Positions 4,294-6,883 of a stretch of DNA of 6,883 nucleotides are shown one piece after another (positions within the stretch are counted from its first letter, which is position 1; each line of letters starts with the position of its first letter). The translations under genes were made by a program, and so were the position numbers. The notes under the pieces are model-generated. The model did not search any database and was not told where the DNA came from. It saw nothing but the letters and a program-made list of their open reading frames with translations. The stretch comes from Chryseobacterium gleum (GTDB lineage Bacteria; Bacteroidota; Bacteroidia; Flavobacteriales_D; Sanyastnellaceae), in contig CALQJP020000132.1 of the NCBI GenBank assembly GCA_943330925.2, positions 1 through 6,883 of the forward strand, read 5' to 3'.

Positions 4294-6883
4294 ATGCTAC
4301 CCCAGTTGCGTCATATCATATCGGTTTGGATGCTTGTCCTTTCGGCATTGACTGCTTTTGGTCAGCCGGAATGGGTTGTGAATCGCGGCCAATGGCCTCA
4401 GTCCGTGGCTTTCCAAACAGCACTCAACTCTGGAGTGCTTTGGACGGAGCGTTCGGGCTTTACTTATCAGCTATTCGACCCCGAAGCATTGGGAAAACTG
4501 CACAGCGCTCACGGCACGGCCGAGTCGGACGTTTTGATGGGGCATGTTTTCAAGGCCAACTTCTTGAATGGCTGCGCATCAGATGTTTCAGGAGCTGAGG
4601 AAAAAAAGCACTACTACAACTATTACTTGACATCCGACTCGCACAGACACGTAGCGCACTGTCCGGTATATGGCCGTGCTCTCATGCACGGTGTTTATCC
4701 GGGCATCGATGTCCAGTTGTACAGCAACGCATCCGGAATCAAATACGATTGGATGCTCGCACCGGGCGCAAACCCGAACGATATCAAAATTGAATTTGAA
4801 GGCGCAACCTGCTCGCTTATACACCGTGAATCGGGAACTGATTTGATTGTCAAAACCACCGTTCAAACCATTACCGAGAAGCAGCCTTATGCCTATCAGA
4901 TTATCGATGGGAAAATGCGCGAGGTGATGTGCGATTACACACTGCAGGGAAATGTTGTTGGTTTTCGGGTGGGTAAATACAATCGGAACGAACCGCTCAT
5001 AATAGACCCTGAGGTCGCTTTCTCAACGTTCATAGGGTCGACCGCCAATAGCTGGGGATTTACCGCATGCGATGATTCGGAGGGCAACCTCATTGCCGGC
5101 TCAGCCGTTTTTGCACCCGGTTATCCCACTACAGTAGGCGCTTTTTCTACTACGTTTAACGTGGCATCAACGAACGACTTTGATATCGCAATTTCAAAGT
5201 TTAGTTCTGACGGATCGCAACTGCTCTACAGCACCTACTTCGGTGGAGAGGAGCAAGAAACTCCGCACAGTGTTGTGGTAGATAGTCAGGATAGAATCAT
5301 TGTATTCGGTGTAACCGGTAGTGCAGGTTTTCCAATAACCGCAGGCGCCTTTCAAACCGTATTTGCAGGAGGTCCTTTTTTAAGCATGGGTGGTTTTTTC
5401 TCCGGGCAACATATCAATGGTTGCGATCTTTTTGTTACCAAATTCAATACCGATGGATCGTTGCTGGCGTCCACATTTGTTGGCGGTTCGGAGATTGACG
5501 GCATCAACAATGCGGACCAACTTTTTTACAATTACGGTGATGTGTTCAGGGGTGAGGTAAACGTGGACGCCTCCGACAATGTGTATGTCGCAACCGTTAC
5601 GAGAAGCACCGATTTCCCCGTGACCTCAGGCCAGTTCGGTGGGGGTACTTTTGATGGGGTGCTCTTCAAACTATCACCCGAATTAAACACGCTGCTTCAA
5701 AGCCGATTCATTGGAGGTGACGGCCGCGACGCGTGTTATGCGGTTGAATTCAACGATGCGGGTCAACTCATTATCGCAGGTGGCACGCAGAGTGCCAATT
5801 TCCCCTGGATTTCGGCAACTGCTGCCGATGGAACCTGGAACGGTGAGACCGATGGGTATGTCACCTTGCTGGATCCAACTAGTTTCGCAATCCTGGGCGG
5901 TACGTTCATCGGAACCTCGTCCTACGACCAGGCGTATTTTGCTCAGAGCGATGCCGCCGGATTTATTTACGCTTACGGTCAAACAACCGGTAATATGCCT
6001 ATTACTCCCGGTCTCTATGGCCAGCCCAACAGCGGGCAATTCATTACAAAGTTTGCCGCCGATCTGAGCAGCATGGAATGGAACACCACAGTTGGCACGG
6101 GAAGCGGTGCAATCGATATTTCACCAACTGCTTTTTTGGTGAGCGAATGCCAGCAGATATACCTGAGCGGTTGGGGTGGCGACATCAACAACAACTACTG
6201 CTCCGGAGTTGGTGGTGATTGCTATGCAAACCAAAGCACAACCTTCGGCTTGCCCATAACAGCAGATGCTTTCCAATCGACCACCGACGGAAGCGACTTT
6301 TATTTGTGCGTGCTCACACCGAATGCGCAAGACATTTTATACGGCTCTTACCTGGGTGGTGACGAAAGCAATGAGCACGTGGATGGCGGCACATCCCGCT
6401 TTGATAAAAACGGGTCGGTCTATCACGCTGTATGTGCAGGATGCCAGAATAATGATGATTTTCCGACAACACCCGGCGCATGGAGCAATACGAACGAGAG
6501 CACCGGCTGTAACCTGGCGGTCTTTCGTTTTGACCTCAGTGCTATTCAAGCTGAAGTAGAAATTGACGGTCCATCCGAGGTGTGTGTCTTCGAAGAAATA
6601 GCTTTTACCAATTCTACCGTAGGTGCCGCCAATTATCTCTGGGATTTTGGTGATGGCACAACCAGCTCGGAAGTACTGCCCACTCATCAATACTCGGAGG
6701 GGGGCGAATACACCATACAATTGATTGGTTACGACAACAGCCTTTGTGTCACAGCAGATACGGCCACAATTGCGGTTTCAATCATTCCCGAAGTTTCTCC
6801 AACTGTTCAAGATGACGTGGTGATATGCGCCGGACAAACCACACAACTCAGCGCCGAAGGCAGCTCCAATCTTCATTGGCTCT
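4294..6883 (+). CDS. Large secreted DUF7948 / SBBP-propeller / PKD protein, probable type IX secretion cargo, C-terminus cut by the window edge
   Basis: The frame is open for 863 codons from the ATG at 4294 to the window end. An in-frame TAG at 4279-4281 leaves this as the first possible ATG, and it gives a good signal peptide: basic RH at 6-7, a hydrophobic core at 8-22 and probable cleavage after Ala-Phe-Gly (23). Residues 25-235 look like DUF7948, with WVVNRGQWPQSV (26-37), VYPGIDVQLY (134-143) and YDWMLAPGANPNDIKIEFEG (151-170). Residues 234-749 hold seven SBBP-type repeats. A block with HVDGGTSRFDKNG (695-707), CAGC (714-717) and DFPTTPGAWSNTN (722-734) is a signature I recall from long Bacteroidota proteins ending in a gliding-motility-type C-terminal domain. 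A PKD domain with NYLWDFGDGT (780-789) follows, then VVICAGQTTQLSA (842-854) opens another Ig-like module. The expected T9SS sorting domain is outside the window, so export by that route is inferred. Seventeen cysteines are present, notable for an exported protein. Role probably cell-surface adhesion or matrix, not shown. Confidence 0.9.
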   Translation, partial: MLPQLRHIISVWMLVLSALTAFGQPEWVVNRGQWPQSVAFQTALNSGVLWTERSGFTYQLFDPEALGKLHSAHGTAESDVLMGHVFKANFLNGCASDVSGAEEKKHYYNYYLTSDSHRHVAHCPVYGRALMHGVYPGIDVQLYSNASGIKYDWMLAPGANPNDIKIEFEGATCSLIHRESGTDLIVKTTVQTITEKQPYAYQIIDGKMREVMCDYTLQGNVVGFRVGKYNRNEPLIIDPEVAFSTFIGSTANSWGFTACDDSEGNLIAGSAVFAPGYPTTVGAFSTTFNVASTNDFDIAISKFSSDGSQLLYSTYFGGEEQETPHSVVVDSQDRIIVFGVTGSAGFPITAGAFQTVFAGGPFLSMGGFFSGQHINGCDLFVTKFNTDGSLLASTFVGGSEIDGINNADQLFYNYGDVFRGEVNVDASDNVYVATVTRSTDFPVTSGQFGGGTFDGVLFKLSPELNTLLQSRFIGGDGRDACYAVEFNDAGQLIIAGGTQSANFPWISATAADGTWNGETDGYVTLLDPTSFAILGGTFIGTSSYDQAYFAQSDAAGFIYAYGQTTGNMPITPGLYGQPNSGQFITKFAADLSSMEWNTTVGTGSGAIDISPTAFLVSECQQIYLSGWGGDINNNYCSGVGGDCYANQSTTFGLPITADAFQSTTDGSDFYLCVLTPNAQDILYGSYLGGDESNEHVDGGTSRFDKNGSVYHAVCAGCQNNDDFPTTPGAWSNTNESTGCNLAVFRFDLSAIQAEVEIDGPSEVCVFEEIAFTNSTVGAANYLWDFGDGTTSSEVLPTHQYSEGGEYTIQLIGYDNSLCVTADTATIAVSIIPEVSPTVQDDVVICAGQTTQLSAEGSSNLHWL
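4993..6540 (+). repeat. Seven degenerate SBBP-type propeller repeats within the secreted protein
   Basis: Each repeat of about 60-90 residues has three landmarks. One is a strand like D-x-hydrophobic-x-KF-x-x-DG. The second is S-T-[FY]-hydrophobic-G-G, at residues 244, 313, 393, 470, 536, 597 and 684. The third is an FP-x-T-x-GAF-like turn, with its proline at 278, 347, 442, 504, 569, 654 and 724. Repeats 1, 5 and 6 have a decayed GG (GS, GT, GT). The repeats are recognisable only at protein level; the DNA is well diverged, pointing to old duplication. The missing first strand of repeat 1 seems to be supplied by CNLAVFRFDLS at 739-749. Confidence 0.7.
6541..6780 (+). other. PKD domain in the secreted protein
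   Basis: Residues about 750-829 form a PKD-type Ig-like domain. It opens AEVEIDGPSEVCVFEEIAFTN, has the core W-D-F-G-D-G-T motif at 783-789, continues with PTHQYSEGGEYTIQLIGYD (796-814) and closes with a strand ending at the next linker. PKD domains in Bacteroidota surface proteins act as extracellular spacers or sugar- and protein-binding modules. It follows the propeller directly. Confidence 0.88.

Noticed and set aside
4326..4866. Open frames of about 90 codons on both strands at the start of the secreted protein
   Set aside because: They lie within the uninterrupted 863-codon frame that has a signal peptide and recognisable domains. They are out-of-frame or antisense shadows.
5683..6067. 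Mirror-image pair of 118-codon frames on opposite strands
   Set aside because: The matching lengths look striking, but both lie inside propeller repeats 4-5 of the real gene. They follow from its codon composition; neither product resembles a protein family.
1..6883. CRISPR array, tRNA/rRNA, insertion sequence or attachment site
   Set aside because: I looked for regularly spaced direct repeats, tRNA-like TTCRA/CCA ends, terminal inverted repeats and transposase or integrase motifs, and saw none. Intergenic regions are all under 175 bp.

Overview
The window reads as an ordinary chromosomal segment of a Bacteroidota bacterium, most likely of the Flavobacteriales (Cryomorphaceae/Schleiferiaceae-like). 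The reasons are: start codons without Shine-Dalgarno sequences; TAnnTTTG-type -7 promoter elements just upstream of several genes; small membrane families typical of this phylum (DUF6341-like and DUF6427-like); and a secreted DUF7948 / SBBP-propeller / PKD protein of the sort exported by the type IX secretion system. I see no RNA gene, transposon, integrase, CRISPR array or defence gene. The family and taxon assignments are from memory of sequence patterns, not from a search.

Layout. (1) Positions 1-451, minus strand: the N-terminal 150 residues of a CPBP-type (CAAX-like) intramembrane protease, cut by the left edge. (2) Positions 493-1488, plus: dusB, tRNA-dihydrouridine synthase, divergent from the protease. 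The 41-bp gap between them holds a perfect 6-3-6 palindrome overlapping a -7 promoter element. (3) Positions 1495-2766, minus: purD, convergent with dusB and only 6 bp from its stop. (4) Positions 2936-3124, minus: a 62-residue one-helix membrane protein resembling DUF6341, followed by a clear intrinsic terminator at 2883-2914, so it is probably not co-transcribed with purD. (5) Positions 3212-4195, plus: a polytopic membrane protein resembling DUF6427, divergent from the small gene. (6) Positions 4294-6883, plus: the first 863 residues of a large secreted protein, cut by the right edge. It has a signal peptide, a DUF7948-like domain, seven SBBP-type propeller repeats, a PKD domain and the start of another Ig-like module.

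The genes do not form one pathway. purD acts in purine synthesis and dusB in tRNA modification. The small membrane gene and the DUF6427-like gene sit beside purD in an arrangement I recall from Flavobacteriia. The most interesting points are the short-leader promoters, the palindrome at the dusB/protease divergence, and the inferred seven-bladed, velcro-closed architecture of the secreted protein. I found no convincing previously undescribed system.
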